Shown here: in pieces, positions 32,234 to 40,866 of the stretch
Layout of the letters: every line of letters starts with the position of its first letter
Position numbering within the stretch: position 1 is the first letter of the stretch
Assembly: GCA_028713125.1 (NCBI GenBank)
Contig: JAQTOU010000003.1
Coordinates: 248,001 to 312,000, forward strand
Origin: Elusimicrobiales bacterium
GTDB taxonomy: Bacteria; Elusimicrobiota; Elusimicrobia; Elusimicrobiales; UBA9959
Direction of reading: 5' to 3'
DNA length: 64,000 nt
Made by a program: the position numbers and the translations under genes
Notes under the pieces: model-generated
The model's input: only the letters and a program-made list of their open reading frames with translations
Told to the model about the DNA's origin: nothing
Database searches by the model: none

Positions 32234-35200
32234 ATGACTTCTGATGAACTGAAGAAATTTTTAACGGAGCGGATACCGGTGTTCGACGGGGCGATGGGCA
32301 GCTACCTGCAGACCTTCGGCCTGAAAGAGTCGGATTTCGCAGGGCACGAAGGCCTGAACGAGATGCTTTCCGTCTCGAAACCGGAAGTAATAACAAAAGT
32401 CCACGAAGACTACCTCGCCGCCGGCGCCGACTTCATAGAGACCAATACTTTCGGCGCCAATGCCGCCGTCCTCGCCGAATACGGCCTCGCCGCCCGCGCG
32501 AGGGAATTTAACCTGGCTTCCGTACGGCTGGCCAGGGCCGCCGCCGATAAATTTTCAAAGGACGGGAAGCCGCGCTTCGTGGCCGCTTCCGTGGGCCCCA
32601 CCAATAAAGCTCTCTTCGTAACCGGGGGGCTCAGTTTCGACGAATTGCGCGCTATCTACCTGGAGCAGCTTACCGCGCTGATCGACGGGGGCGCCGACCT
32701 GCTGCTCCTCGAGACCGCCCACGACATCCTGAACCTCAAGGCCGGCCTCGCCGCCGCAAAGCTCGCTTTCAAAAAAGCCGGCAGGGAGCTGCCCGTCATG
32801 GTCTCCGCCACCATGGACGCGCGAAACAAGATGCTTTCCGGCCACGACGCCGAGGCTTTCTACGCCGCGATGGAGCATTTCCCCCTGGCCGCGCTCGGCT
32901 TCAACTGCTCCACCGGTCCCGAGGACCTCGCCCTGCGCCTGGAGCGCCTTGCCGCCCGCGCGCAGTACCCGGTCTTCGCCATGCCGAACGCCGGGATGCC
33001 CGACGAGAACGGTCGCTACCTCCAGACGCCCGAAACTTTTTCCTCCGTAATGGGCTCCTACGCCCGCAAAGGCCTGCTTAACGTCGTAGGCGGTTGCTGC
33101 GGAACCGGCCCGGCGCATATAAAGGCGCTCGCCGGGGCCGTGAGCGGGATCAAGCCCCGCGCGCCCCAGGCCGCCGCGCCCTGGGTGGTTTCAGGAGTGG
33201 AAACCCTCTTTTACGACGAGGTGGAACCGCCGCTCATGGTGGGGGAGCGCAACAATTCGATAGGCTCCAAGAAATTCCGCGATATGGTCGCCGCCGGCGA
33301 CTGGGACGGCGCGGTAGCCCTCGCCAAAGCCCAGGCCGCCGCCGGGGCGCATATCCTCGACGTCTGCCTGGCCAACCCTGAGCGGAACGAGCTGGACGAC
33401 GTTAAAACCCTCATGCCCAAGCTGGCGCGCGCGGTGCGCCTGCCTATCATGACCGATACCACCGATATCGCCGTGATGGAAGAGGTCCTGAAGCTGGTTC
33501 CCGGCAAAGTCCTGCTGAATTCCGTTAATTTAGAGTTCGGCCCGGAGAAGCCGCGCGCCGCCGCCGAACTGGTGAAGACCTATGGCGCCAAACTGGTGTT
33601 CGGCTGCATAGACGAGGACAAAAAGAACGGCCTGCCGCTGGACGCGGAGCGCAAAGTGGCCATCGCCCGCCGCGCTTACGCTTTTCTTACGCGGGATTGC
33701 GGCCTTAAAGCCGGGGATATAATTTTCGATACCCTGGTTTTCCCGGTAGCCGTAGGCGGCGAGCATGCCAAAACCGCGCATGAGACCATAAAGGCCATAG
33801 AGACCATAAAGAAAGAATTCCCCGGGGTAAAAACGGTTCTGGGCGTAAGCAATGTCTCTTTCGGCCTGCCGCCGGCATCGCGCGAAGTCCTGAACTCCGT
33901 TTTCCTCCATCACGCCGTAAAGGCCGGGCTGGACCTGGCCATCGTCAATATAGAGAAGCTTAAGCGGTATACTTCCCTCTCCGCCGAGGAACGTGTCCTG
34001 GCCGAAGACCTGATCTTCGCCAGGAAGCCGGATGCCGCCCAGGCTTTTGCCGCGCGCTACCGCGACGCGAAGAAAGCTTCTTCGGCCCCGGCCGCGCAGG
34101 ACGCCCCGCCGGCCGAGAAGCTGCGCCTTGGCGTGCTCAACGGCATCAAGGCCGGAATCGAGGAGGCCGTTGCCGCGCTGCTCCTCAAGGAGCCGCCGCT
34201 GGCTATCATTAACGGTCCTGTTATGCAGGCCATGGCCGAGGTGGGGAAACAATTCGCCGCCGGGGACCTCATCGTGACGGAAGTCCTCCAGAGCGCCGAG
34301 GCCGCGAAGACCGCGGTCACCGCGCTTGAGGCGGCGCTTAAGGCGCAGAAAGCTCCCAAGCGCGGCCGCGTGCTGCTGGCCACCGTAAAAGGCGACGTTC
34401 ACGATATAGGCAAGAACCTTGTAGGCATAATTTTCGAGAGCAACGGCTTCGAGGTGGAGGACCTCGGAGTGAAAGTGGCCCCCGAGGATATAGTCGCCGC
34501 GGCCGTAAAGTCGAAGCCCGATTTCATAGGCCTCTCCGGCCTGCTGGTGCGCTCCTGCGAGCAGATGACCATAACCGCGCGCGAGCTGGCCAAAGCCGGT
34601 GTGAAAGTCCCGCTGATGGTTGGCGGCGCGGCCTTGACGGAGAAATTTACCGATAACAGCATAGTCCCGAATTACGGCGGCCCGGTCTTCTACGCGAAGG
34701 ACGCGATGGAAGGTTTGAACTACGCCCTGGCGCGCGTGAGCGGGCATCCTGAAGAGCAGAAGCATAACGCTCCCGGCACGGGCCAGAAGCAGGAAAAACC
34801 CGCGGCCGAGGCGGCCCACCCGTCCTCATTTTTCTCTCCGCCCGATATCCCTGTCCCGGCCGACCTCGGGCGGCATTTTACCGGGGACCAGCCCCTTGAG
34901 GAGCTGTTCGAGAACCTCGACGAAGGTCTTTTTAACCTCCGCTTCCTCAAACTGAAAAAGGCGCAGGAGGAAAAAAGCCGCCAGGCCAATGAACTGCTGG
35001 CGGGAATAAAAGAGGAAATAATAAAAAAAGGCCTGATCAAGGCGCGCGGCGTCTACAGGTTCTTCCCGGTGAACAGCTCCGGGAACGAAATGCATTTTTA
35101 CGAAGAGGGCGGGAAAAAGCTGGCTTCTTTCGACTTCCCGCGCCAGGCGGGGGGGGAGCGGCTCTGTTTGTCCGACTTCGCCGCGCCGGCTTCGGAAGGC

Positions 35201-35611
35201 AGGAAGGATTATGCCGCGCTGCTGGCCGTCACCTGCGGCGAGGGCGTGCTGGACCTGGCAAAGCGCGAGCGGGAAGCCGGGAATTATGTCCGCTCTTATC
35301 TTGTGGAGGCGCTCGCGCTCACCCTGGCCGAGGCTTTCACCGACGTGCTGCATTACCGGATACGCAAAGAATGGGGGATAGCCGAGGCGGACCCGGCCAA
35401 GCCGCTGCTCCGTAGCAAATACAGGGGGAAAAGGTATTCTTTCGGCTACCCGGTCTGTCCCGACCTGGCCAACCAGAAGGTCCTCTTCGACCTGCTGAAG
35501 CCGGAGCCCGACGCCGGCCTGCGCCTGACCGAAGGCTTTATGATGGACCCCGAGGCCTCGGTGTCCGCGATAGTCTTCCACAATCCAAAAGCGGTGTATT
35601 TTAATATCTGA
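32234..35611 (+). CDS. metH: Cobalamin-dependent methionine synthase
   Basis: 1125 residues with all four modules. Homocysteine domain (1-310): VFDGAMGSYLQ, GFNCSTGPED and NVVGGCCGTGP supply the Zn-binding Cys. Pterin/methyl-THF domain (about 330-590): VGERNNSIGSKKFRDM, DVCLANPERNELDD, GVSNVSFGLP. B12 domain (about 640-860): DVHDIGKNLVG with the cobalt-ligand His, GLSGLLVRSCEQM and MVGGAALTEKF. SAM-activation domain (about 890-1125): RKEWGIAEADPAKPLLRSKYRGKRYSFGYPVCPDL. Converts homocysteine to methionine using 5-methyl-THF, needing cobalamin. Slightly shorter than the E. coli protein. Followed by a terminator. Confidence 0.96.
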   Translation: MTSDELKKFLTERIPVFDGAMGSYLQTFGLKESDFAGHEGLNEMLSVSKPEVITKVHEDYLAAGADFIETNTFGANAAVLAEYGLAARAREFNLASVRLARAAADKFSKDGKPRFVAASVGPTNKALFVTGGLSFDELRAIYLEQLTALIDGGADLLLLETAHDILNLKAGLAAAKLAFKKAGRELPVMVSATMDARNKMLSGHDAEAFYAAMEHFPLAALGFNCSTGPEDLALRLERLAARAQYPVFAMPNAGMPDENGRYLQTPETFSSVMGSYARKGLLNVVGGCCGTGPAHIKALAGAVSGIKPRAPQAAAPWVVSGVETLFYDEVEPPLMVGERNNSIGSKKFRDMVAAGDWDGAVALAKAQAAAGAHILDVCLANPERNELDDVKTLMPKLARAVRLPIMTDTTDIAVMEEVLKLVPGKVLLNSVNLEFGPEKPRAAAELVKTYGAKLVFGCIDEDKKNGLPLDAERKVAIARRAYAFLTRDCGLKAGDIIFDTLVFPVAVGGEHAKTAHETIKAIETIKKEFPGVKTVLGVSNVSFGLPPASREVLNSVFLHHAVKAGLDLAIVNIEKLKRYTSLSAEERVLAEDLIFARKPDAAQAFAARYRDAKKASSAPAAQDAPPAEKLRLGVLNGIKAGIEEAVAALLLKEPPLAIINGPVMQAMAEVGKQFAAGDLIVTEVLQSAEAAKTAVTALEAALKAQKAPKRGRVLLATVKGDVHDIGKNLVGIIFESNGFEVEDLGVKVAPEDIVAAAVKSKPDFIGLSGLLVRSCEQMTITARELAKAGVKVPLMVGGAALTEKFTDNSIVPNYGGPVFYAKDAMEGLNYALARVSGHPEEQKHNAPGTGQKQEKPAAEAAHPSSFFSPPDIPVPADLGRHFTGDQPLEELFENLDEGLFNLRFLKLKKAQEEKSRQANELLAGIKEEIIKKGLIKARGVYRFFPVNSSGNEMHFYEEGGKKLASFDFPRQAGGERLCLSDFAAPASEGRKDYAALLAVTCGEGVLDLAKREREAGNYVRSYLVEALALTLAEAFTDVLHYRIRKEWGIAEADPAKPLLRSKYRGKRYSFGYPVCPDLANQKVLFDLLKPEPDAGLRLTEGFMMDPEASVSAIVFHNPKAVYFNI

Positions 35612-35612
35612 A

Positions 35613-35635
35613 CTGTCGAGGCTTCGCCTCGACAG
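35613..35635 (+). repeat. Type-A palindrome (copy 1)
   Basis: Perfect 10-bp stem CTGTCGAGGC / GCCTCGACAG with loop TTC, starting 1 bp after the metH stop. The same 10+3+10 form recurs at 35790-35811 (reverse strand) and 57732-57754. Confidence 0.85.
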
Positions 35636-35675
35636 AAAGAGTCCTATCGAGGCTCAGCCTTGATAGGACTCTTTT
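35636..35675 (+). terminator. Terminator of metH, built on a type-B palindrome
   Basis: Eighteen-base-pair stem (35636-35653 with 35657-35674, one G.U) and loop TCA, running into TTTTA. Its core TATCGAGGC/GCCTTGATA belongs to the type-B palindromes that also occur at 35764-35786 and 57762-57782. Confidence 0.8.
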
Positions 35676-35680
35676 AGGCC

Positions 35681-35708
35681 TTGACAACTGGAATCTGTCT
35701 GCTAAACT
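35681..35708 (+). promoter_or_regulatory. Consensus-like sigma70 promoter in a gene-free gap
   Basis: TTGACA (35681-35686), 16-bp spacer ending TGC, TAAACT (35703-35708), an extended -10. It sits just beyond the metH terminator and points into 105 bp without a protein gene, before the convergent WG-repeat gene. Confidence 0.6.
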
Positions 35709-35714
35709 ATCAGT

Positions 35715-35760
35715 GAGTCCGCAGCCCTTATAAACGGGTGTTAGCGGACTCTTCATTTTG
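35715..35760 (+). other. Hairpin transcript candidate behind the 35681 promoter
   Basis: Predicted start of transcription is about 35715. The segment folds as GAGTCCGC (35715-35722) with GCGGACTC (35744-35751), plus inner CCC/GGG, and is followed by TTCATTTTG. A very short stable RNA is possible; there is no coding frame worth naming. Confidence 0.4.
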
Positions 35761-35763
35761 GCC

Positions 35764-35813
35764 CTATCGAGGCTCAACCTCAATAGCCCTGTCAAGGCGA
35801 AGCCTCGACAGGG
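35764..35813 (-). repeat. Type-B plus type-A palindromes in inverted order
   Basis: Type B CTATCGAGG / CCTCAATAG (35764-35786) abuts type A CCCTGTCAAGGC / GCCTCGACAGGG (35787-35813, loop GAA, i.e. TTC on the minus strand). The A half directly follows the WG-repeat gene stop and may serve as its terminator. Together with 35613-35675 this gives an A-B...B-A mirror around the promoter. Confidence 0.75.
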
Positions 35814-35814
35814 T

Positions 35815-36774
35815 TTATTTACGGTATTCGAAGCCTTTCTGGTCTATGTAGAAGGTGCGGTCTTTCAGCGTTACTTTGGCGAGGCCGCCGCGGAAGCCCG
35901 AAGCCTGGTCGTATTTGAAATCTATAACGGCCTTGCCGCCTTTATCTATGTAGCCCCAGCCGCCTTTGAAGCTTTTGAGGACGGGGGCAAGCCCCTCTTC
36001 GAAAGAGGCGCACATGACGAAATCCGCCGGGATAATTTCTTTCCCTTCCTGGTCTATGTAGCCGCAGCGGCCCTCGCCCTGCAGATGCTGCGCGTGGGCC
36101 AGGCCTTCGCTGTAAGGCCCGATCGAAACATAGGGCCGCTCCTTGAAGGCAAGCGTGCCGCGGCCGATGAAGCCGTACTTATCTCCCAGCCGGGCCGAGG
36201 CGAAGCCGCCGCTGAACGGGAAGGCCTCGGAGTAAACCGGCGGCAGGGCTTCTTTGCCTGAAAGCTCTATATAGCCGTATTTGCCGTTCAGCCTGACGCG
36301 GGCCAGGCCTTCGCTGACTGGATAGATCTCCTCGTAAATTCCGCCGCGGAATTCCTTCGCGTTCTTAAGAAGCAGCCCCCAGCGCCCGTCTTTCTTCGCC
36401 GGGGCCGCCCCTTCCCTGAATTGCAGCAACTCCTCGTATTCAAAAGGTACGGCCGTCTTCCCGTTTTTGTCCACGCAGCCCCAGAGGCCGCGGGTCTTTA
36501 CCGGGGCGCAGCCCTCGCTGAAAGAGCCGGCGGACTGATATTTGGCGGGTATCGCTTTCTTGCCGGCTTTGTCGATAAAACCGTAGCTTGCGCCCGAGCG
36601 TATTAGCGCCAGCCCCTCGCTGAATGGCTCGGCGTAGTCGTAGCGGGCCGGTATGCTGAGTTTTCCGCCCGGGGCGGCATAGCCCCATTTCCCGCCGGAA
36701 TTATAAGGGATAATTTCCTGCGCCTGAGCTTGCGTTGAGACTGCCAGGAGCAAGAGTAAAGCGGCTTTCTTCAT
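35815..36774 (-). CDS. Secreted WG-repeat protein
   Basis: 319 residues from the ATG at 36774, which gives a proper signal peptide (MKKAALLLLLAVSTQAQA); the longer frame does not. The rest is eight or nine tandem WG repeats of about 33 residues, each with G-x-W/Y-G-[YF]-[IA]-[DN]-x2-G-K-x3-P and then 'Y..A..F.EGLA.V': GKWGYAAPGGKLSIPARYDYA, GSYGFIDKAGKKAIPAKYQ, GLWGCVDKNGKTAVPFEYEE, GKYGYIELSGKEALPPVYSEA, GGWGYIDKGGKAVIDFKYDQA. The beta-propeller-like array is used as a protein-binding surface; the partner is unknown. Convergent with metH. Confidence 0.85.
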   Translation of the reverse strand: MKKAALLLLLAVSTQAQAQEIIPYNSGGKWGYAAPGGKLSIPARYDYAEPFSEGLALIRSGASYGFIDKAGKKAIPAKYQSAGSFSEGCAPVKTRGLWGCVDKNGKTAVPFEYEELLQFREGAAPAKKDGRWGLLLKNAKEFRGGIYEEIYPVSEGLARVRLNGKYGYIELSGKEALPPVYSEAFPFSGGFASARLGDKYGFIGRGTLAFKERPYVSIGPYSEGLAHAQHLQGEGRCGYIDQEGKEIIPADFVMCASFEEGLAPVLKSFKGGWGYIDKGGKAVIDFKYDQASGFRGGLAKVTLKDRTFYIDQKGFEYRK

Positions 36775-36801
36775 AGTGGAGATGATACCAATTTTTATTT
36801 G

Positions 36802-36807
36802 TATAAT
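36802..36807 (+). promoter_or_regulatory. TATAAT close to the coaD start
   Basis: TATAAT ends 9 nt before the coaD ATG (36817), with no ribosome site between. If used, the mRNA would begin at about 36814 and be nearly leaderless. Confidence 0.4.
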
Positions 36808-36816
36808 TGCCTTAAC

Positions 36817-37299
36817 ATGAAAAAAAGAATTGCGGTTTACCCCGGCAGTTTCGACCCAGTGACCTTCGGCCACCTGGATATTATAGACAGGGCCGCGAAG
36901 ATTTTCGACCATATTATCGTAAGCGTTTTTGTGCATAGCTCTAAAAAGCACATGTTCTCACTCGAGGAGCGGGTGGGTATGCTTAGGACCGCCCTGAAAG
37001 GCAGGAAAAATGTCACGGTGGACTCCTTCGAAGGGCTGCTGGTTGACTACGTGAAGAAGAAAAAGACCGACGTGGTCATCAGGGGCCTGCGCGCCATCTC
37101 CGACCTTGAATACGAGTTCCAGATAGCGGCCACCAACCGCACCCTGTACCCGGGCATAGAGACCGTTTTCTTCATGCCGCGCCAGCGCTACACCTATCTT
37201 TCCTCCAGCATAGTGCGCGATATCGCCCATTTTAAAGGCGATGTCTCGAAGCTTGTTCCGCCGCATGTAGCCAAGATCATAGCCGCCAGAAAAAGCTGA
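36817..37299 (+). CDS. coaD: Phosphopantetheine adenylyltransferase
   Basis: 160 residues from the ATG at 36817, giving the canonical start MKKRIAVYPGSFDPVTFGHLDII. Nucleotidyltransferase motifs: PGSFDPVTFGHLD (T/HxGH), RGLRAISDLEYEFQIAATNR, and the C-terminal YLSSSIVRDIAHFKGDVSKLVPP. It makes dephospho-CoA from 4'-phosphopantetheine and ATP, the fourth step of CoA synthesis. Two in-frame ATG codons are possible; the earlier one would add six residues that the family lacks. Confidence 0.95.
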   Translation: MKKRIAVYPGSFDPVTFGHLDIIDRAAKIFDHIIVSVFVHSSKKHMFSLEERVGMLRTALKGRKNVTVDSFEGLLVDYVKKKKTDVVIRGLRAISDLEYEFQIAATNRTLYPGIETVFFMPRQRYTYLSSSIVRDIAHFKGDVSKLVPPHVAKIIAARKS

Positions 37300-37432
37300 A
37301 CTGTATTAAAAGTTTCATGGATGAGGAAATCTTAATTTTGGTATATTATTCAGGAAATAACAGTTAGGGGCCGGGAAAAAGCATTAAAATACCGGGCTTA
37401 GCGGAAGACTAAATACATCAAGGGGTTAAATA

Positions 37433-38665
37433 ATGAAAAAAGCACTATTGGCGATAGTATGCGGTATTTCCATGGCGGGCAGCGCTTCTGCCGGCTGGAA
37501 CTATGTGTGGGGCGGCAGCGCCCATCCGGGTTCTCTTGTAACCCAGAGCAAGATCAATATAGACGGCTACCTGCCCTGGAGCTCCGGCGGTTCGGCCAAA
37601 GCCATGGGTATGGGCGGCGCTTTCACGGCCGTTGCCAATGACCTTGGCGGCGCGGTCGAATACAATCCGGCCGGTCTTACCCAGCTCGGCCACATTAATA
37701 TCTCCGGACTGGCGGTCGGCAGGCGCAATACAAATATAAACGCTTCCGGCAAAAAAACCTCAAAATGGAACTTCGTCCCTACCCAGGTCGGGGCGGCGCT
37801 GCATGTCGGTCCCCTCGCGGTGGCCCTCAGCCGCAAACAGCCGGAAGGGACTTCCACCTATAAGAAGTTCTCCAGGGTCCAGTACGGTACCGTCAGGGCG
37901 CCGGACTACTACCCGATGTCTTTCGACACTTTCAGCGACAAGCTGGACACCAAAGACCTCAAGACCATGGTGCTCACCGGCGCTATCCAGGTGGGCAAGC
38001 TCTCCCTGGGCGCGAACTACAACAGCATAAAGGGCGACATCGTGCGCACCCAGCGCGGCAGGATAAGCACTCAGGAGGCCCTTTGGTATACCGGCGCCAA
38101 CAACCGCTTCGACGCCACCGAGAAAGTGAACTTCGACGGCTACACCATGGACGCCGGCCTCCTGTTCGACATGGGCGCGCTCCGCCTCGGCGCCTCCGCC
38201 AAGAACTTCAAAGGCAGCGTGGACCTGAAGCGCAATATAGTCTGGCAGGATAACTTTGCCATGTCCCCGGGCAGCACCTGGAACTGGATCTCTCCTACAA
38301 AGAACCAGACCATAACCAAGTTCGCCCCCACCACCACCGTCGGCCTGGCCCTTATGCTGGGCAAGATCGTCACCGTGGACGCTGACTATTCCACTACCAA
38401 GCTGGAAGACAGCAAGAAGAACCAGGCCAGGATCGGCGCCGAACTGGCCGTCATCCCCGGCTTCTTGTTCGCCCGCGGCGGCCTGAAGGCCGACCTTAAG
38501 AACAAGATAGACGGCCTGGACAATAAGACCAACGAATACTTCGTCGGCGCAGGCCTGAAGATGCTGTTCGTCACCGTCGACGCCTCCGCCTCCCTGGCGC
38601 AGGCCAAAGCGGGTTCCGCCGGGGACAATATGTCCGGCGGCGTCAGCGCTACTGTTAAGTTCTAA
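37433..38665 (+). CDS. Outer-membrane beta-barrel protein (FadL/PorV-like)
   Basis: 410 residues, signal peptide MKKALLAIVCGISMAGSASA. The segment SSGGSAKAMGMGGAFTAVANDLGGAVEYNPAGLTQLGHINIS is the shared N-terminal feature of PorV/UPF0164/FadL barrels (GMGGAFTAVADD...WNPAGL). The rest alternates hydrophobic and polar residues in about 14 strands, ending in ...GGVSATVKF with a terminal Phe, as required for Bam-mediated insertion. Probably an outer-membrane channel or secretion accessory. Ribosome site AAGGGG; strong terminator at 38687-38720. Codon use is that of a highly expressed gene (many AAC, GGC, CTC). Confidence 0.82.
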   Translation: MKKALLAIVCGISMAGSASAGWNYVWGGSAHPGSLVTQSKINIDGYLPWSSGGSAKAMGMGGAFTAVANDLGGAVEYNPAGLTQLGHINISGLAVGRRNTNINASGKKTSKWNFVPTQVGAALHVGPLAVALSRKQPEGTSTYKKFSRVQYGTVRAPDYYPMSFDTFSDKLDTKDLKTMVLTGAIQVGKLSLGANYNSIKGDIVRTQRGRISTQEALWYTGANNRFDATEKVNFDGYTMDAGLLFDMGALRLGASAKNFKGSVDLKRNIVWQDNFAMSPGSTWNWISPTKNQTITKFAPTTTVGLALMLGKIVTVDADYSTTKLEDSKKNQARIGAELAVIPGFLFARGGLKADLKNKIDGLDNKTNEYFVGAGLKMLFVTVDASASLAQAKAGSAGDNMSGGVSATVKF

Positions 38666-38686
38666 GAACTTAAGGCTATATAGAAG

Positions 38687-38720
38687 AGAACCCCTCCTTG
38701 ACCGGAGGGGTTCTTTTTTT
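38687..38720 (+). terminator. Terminator of the outer-membrane protein gene
   Basis: Perfect 11-bp stem AGAACCCCTCC / GGAGGGGTTCT with a 6-nt loop and seven T. The stop codon of the convergent 38719-39453 gene lies at the end of the T-run. Confidence 0.92.
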
Positions 38721-39453
38721 AGGTTTCGAATTCGGTGAGGTTTTTGCGGTACTTCAGGGGGACGTTCTGGCGCTGGAGTTTCGGGTTTATTCTTTCTTTG
38801 ATCGCTATGGTCTTGAAGAAGTGCTGCCAAAGTTCCCGCACTTCCGCCTCTTTGGCGTCCTCGAGCAGACGCGCGGAATCCAGCGGGGCGTAAACTAGCC
38901 TGGCTTTGAAATAAAGCGCCGCATTGTCGCGCTTCGCGTCATGGATGACCCAGTTGAAGGTCCCGAGCCTCGCGCGGAAATGCGGGACCAAAAGGGCCAG
39001 GATATTATGGTCCGGCTCGATCCTGGAGTAGAGGGTCTTGTCCGCAAGTTCTTTGAAGCGGACAAAGCCTTTGAACATGTGCGCTTCCCAGCCCACGCTG
39101 GCCGAAAGGCGGTGGACCTTCCTTACCCTGTCGTCGGCCAGCATATTGTCGGCTCCAGGGCCTTTGGCGGCAAGCAGCTTCACATATTCCAGTATTCCAG
39201 TTTCGGCGCCAGCGACCTCCGACAGTAAAGCGAAACGTACATGCTGCCAGGACTCGGCTGAGCCGCGGCGCTCCACCAGCTCCCGCGCGGCGGCGGCGCG
39301 CAGGGGGTCCGTCCCGGAATTCATGAATTCCGAGAAAAGTCCAGCTTCCTCCGCTCCCTCCTTCGCGATAGCGCAGGTTTCCGCGCTGCCCAGCGCGCGC
39401 GAGAGCGCCGTCAGGAAGCTTTCAAAACTTCCATCATAGAGGTATGTCTTCAT
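38719..39453 (-). CDS. DUF4130 putative DNA-metabolism protein
   Basis: 244 residues. Blocks: MKTYLYDGSFESFLTALSRAL, NMLADDRVRKVHRLSASVGWEAHMFKGFVRF, YSRIEPDHNILALLVPHFRARLGTFNWVIHDAKRDNAALY and LWQHFFKTIAIKERINPKLQRQNVPLKYRKNLTEF. All are characteristic of the DUF4130 / 'probable DNA metabolism protein' family (TIGR03915), which is nearly always next to a radical SAM protein and in some species is fused to a uracil-DNA glycosylase. Function unproved, presumably base repair. It overlaps the radical SAM gene by 4 bp. Confidence 0.88.
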   Translation of the reverse strand: MKTYLYDGSFESFLTALSRALGSAETCAIAKEGAEEAGLFSEFMNSGTDPLRAAAARELVERRGSAESWQHVRFALLSEVAGAETGILEYVKLLAAKGPGADNMLADDRVRKVHRLSASVGWEAHMFKGFVRFKELADKTLYSRIEPDHNILALLVPHFRARLGTFNWVIHDAKRDNAALYFKARLVYAPLDSARLLEDAKEAEVRELWQHFFKTIAIKERINPKLQRQNVPLKYRKNLTEFET

Positions 39454-40730
39454 AGCTGGCCGCTTACCGTACCGGCCAGGCCCTCCTTCATAAGTTCCTT
39501 CTCTCCGAACAGGTCCAGCTGGCCGTTCGGGTTCTTATGCTCGAGCAGCTTTATCTTTATGGCCTCCTCGCTTTCTTTTTTCAGGCCCGCGTATTTGCCG
39601 CCGGCCGTCACGAAGTAGACGGCGCGCTTCATCACCACGCCCAGCTTTTTAAGGTCGTCCAGGCTAAGCGGCGCCGCGCGCCGCGCCCGCAAGATCCGCT
39701 TGGCCGAGGTCACGCCTATGCCGGGCACGCGCAGGATCTCTTCATAGGGAGCTTTGTTCACCTCGAGGGGGAAAAGGTGGAGATTGTTTATCGCCCAGAC
39801 GGTCTTCGGGTCGAAAGAGAGGTCCAGCGTGGGATGTTTTTCGTCCAGGAGCTCGTCGGCGGTGAAGCCGTAGAAGCGGAGCAGCCAGTCCGCCTGGTAA
39901 AGCCGGTGCTCGCGCAGAAGCGGCGGGTTGATGAGGGCGGGCAGGCGGCTATCCTTCATTATCGGCACGAAGGCCGAATAATAAACGCGCTTCAGGCGCA
40001 TCTTGTCGTAAAGGGCTTCGCTGAGCTTAATTATCTCGCGGTCCGTCTCGGGCGTCGCGCCTATGATAAGCTGGGTGCTCTGACCGGCGGGGGCGTAAGC
40101 GGGGGAACTTTTAATGGAGCGGCGCTCGTCTTTAGAGGCGGAGATCCTGCCGGCAAGGCGGCTCATTGGTGTCAGCACGGTGGCTTTAGTCTTCCCTGGG
40201 GCGAGCAGGCGCAGGCTTTTGTCCGAGGGCAGCTCTATATTCACGCTTACCCTGTCCGCCCAGAGCCCGGCCTGGTCGATAAGCGACCGGTCGGCGCCGG
40301 GGATGACCTTCATATGCACATAGCCGTTGAAGCGGAACTGCTCCCGCAGCTTGCGCACAGCCTCGAGCATCAGCTCCATGGTCCGGTCCGGCGAGACCGT
40401 TATCCCGGAGCTTAGGAACAGGCCTTCTATATAGTTCCTTTTGTAGAACTCGAAAGTCAGGCCGGCTATTTCATCGGGGGTAAGTATGGCCTTCGGCGAG
40501 TCGTTCGAGCGGCGGTTTACGCAATAAGCGCAATCGTAGACGCATTCATTGGTCATCAGGATCTTCAAAAGCGAAATGCAGCGGCCGTCGGCCGCCCAGC
40601 TGTGGCAGACCCCGCTCATATGCGCCGCGCCGGTTCCGCCCGCGCCACCGCGGTCCGAGCCGCTTGAGGCGCAGGAAGCGTCGTACTTGGCGGAATCGGC
40701 CAGTATTTCCAATTTTTTGTCCAGGTCCAT
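39450..40730 (-). CDS. Putative DNA modification/repair radical SAM protein
   Basis: 426 residues. The radical SAM cluster is in TNECVYDCAYCVNRRSN (C-x3-C-x2-C); N-terminal ILADSAKYDASCASSGSDRGG and GVCHSWAADGRCISLLKILM are typical of TIGR03916. The C-terminal third holds a helix-hairpin-helix (EEILRVPGIGVTSAKRILRARR), suited to non-specific DNA binding. Partner of the DUF4130 gene, together a conserved two-gene cassette in bacteria. Reaction unknown. Upstream, a 9-bp inverted repeat AACCCGACA/TGTCGGGTT (40750-40773) separates it from the divergent transporter. Confidence 0.9.
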   Translation of the reverse strand: MDLDKKLEILADSAKYDASCASSGSDRGGAGGTGAAHMSGVCHSWAADGRCISLLKILMTNECVYDCAYCVNRRSNDSPKAILTPDEIAGLTFEFYKRNYIEGLFLSSGITVSPDRTMELMLEAVRKLREQFRFNGYVHMKVIPGADRSLIDQAGLWADRVSVNIELPSDKSLRLLAPGKTKATVLTPMSRLAGRISASKDERRSIKSSPAYAPAGQSTQLIIGATPETDREIIKLSEALYDKMRLKRVYYSAFVPIMKDSRLPALINPPLLREHRLYQADWLLRFYGFTADELLDEKHPTLDLSFDPKTVWAINNLHLFPLEVNKAPYEEILRVPGIGVTSAKRILRARRAAPLSLDDLKKLGVVMKRAVYFVTAGGKYAGLKKESEEAIKIKLLEHKNPNGQLDLFGEKELMKEGLAGTVSGQL

Positions 40731-40866
40731 ATAAAGAGTCTAGCAGACGAACCCGACAAGGGGCTGTCGGGTTGTTTTGAGCTGAAATTCCGTTTCTTCT
40801 AGCGGGAACGAGAAAGCCGGAGGGCTATTTTTATATTATAGCTGAGCAACCCTGAATCGGCAACCC

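Noticed and set aside
35613-35813. CRISPR-like array from the repeated palindromes
   Set aside because: Copies differ in orientation and spacing, no constant spacer length and no cas genes.
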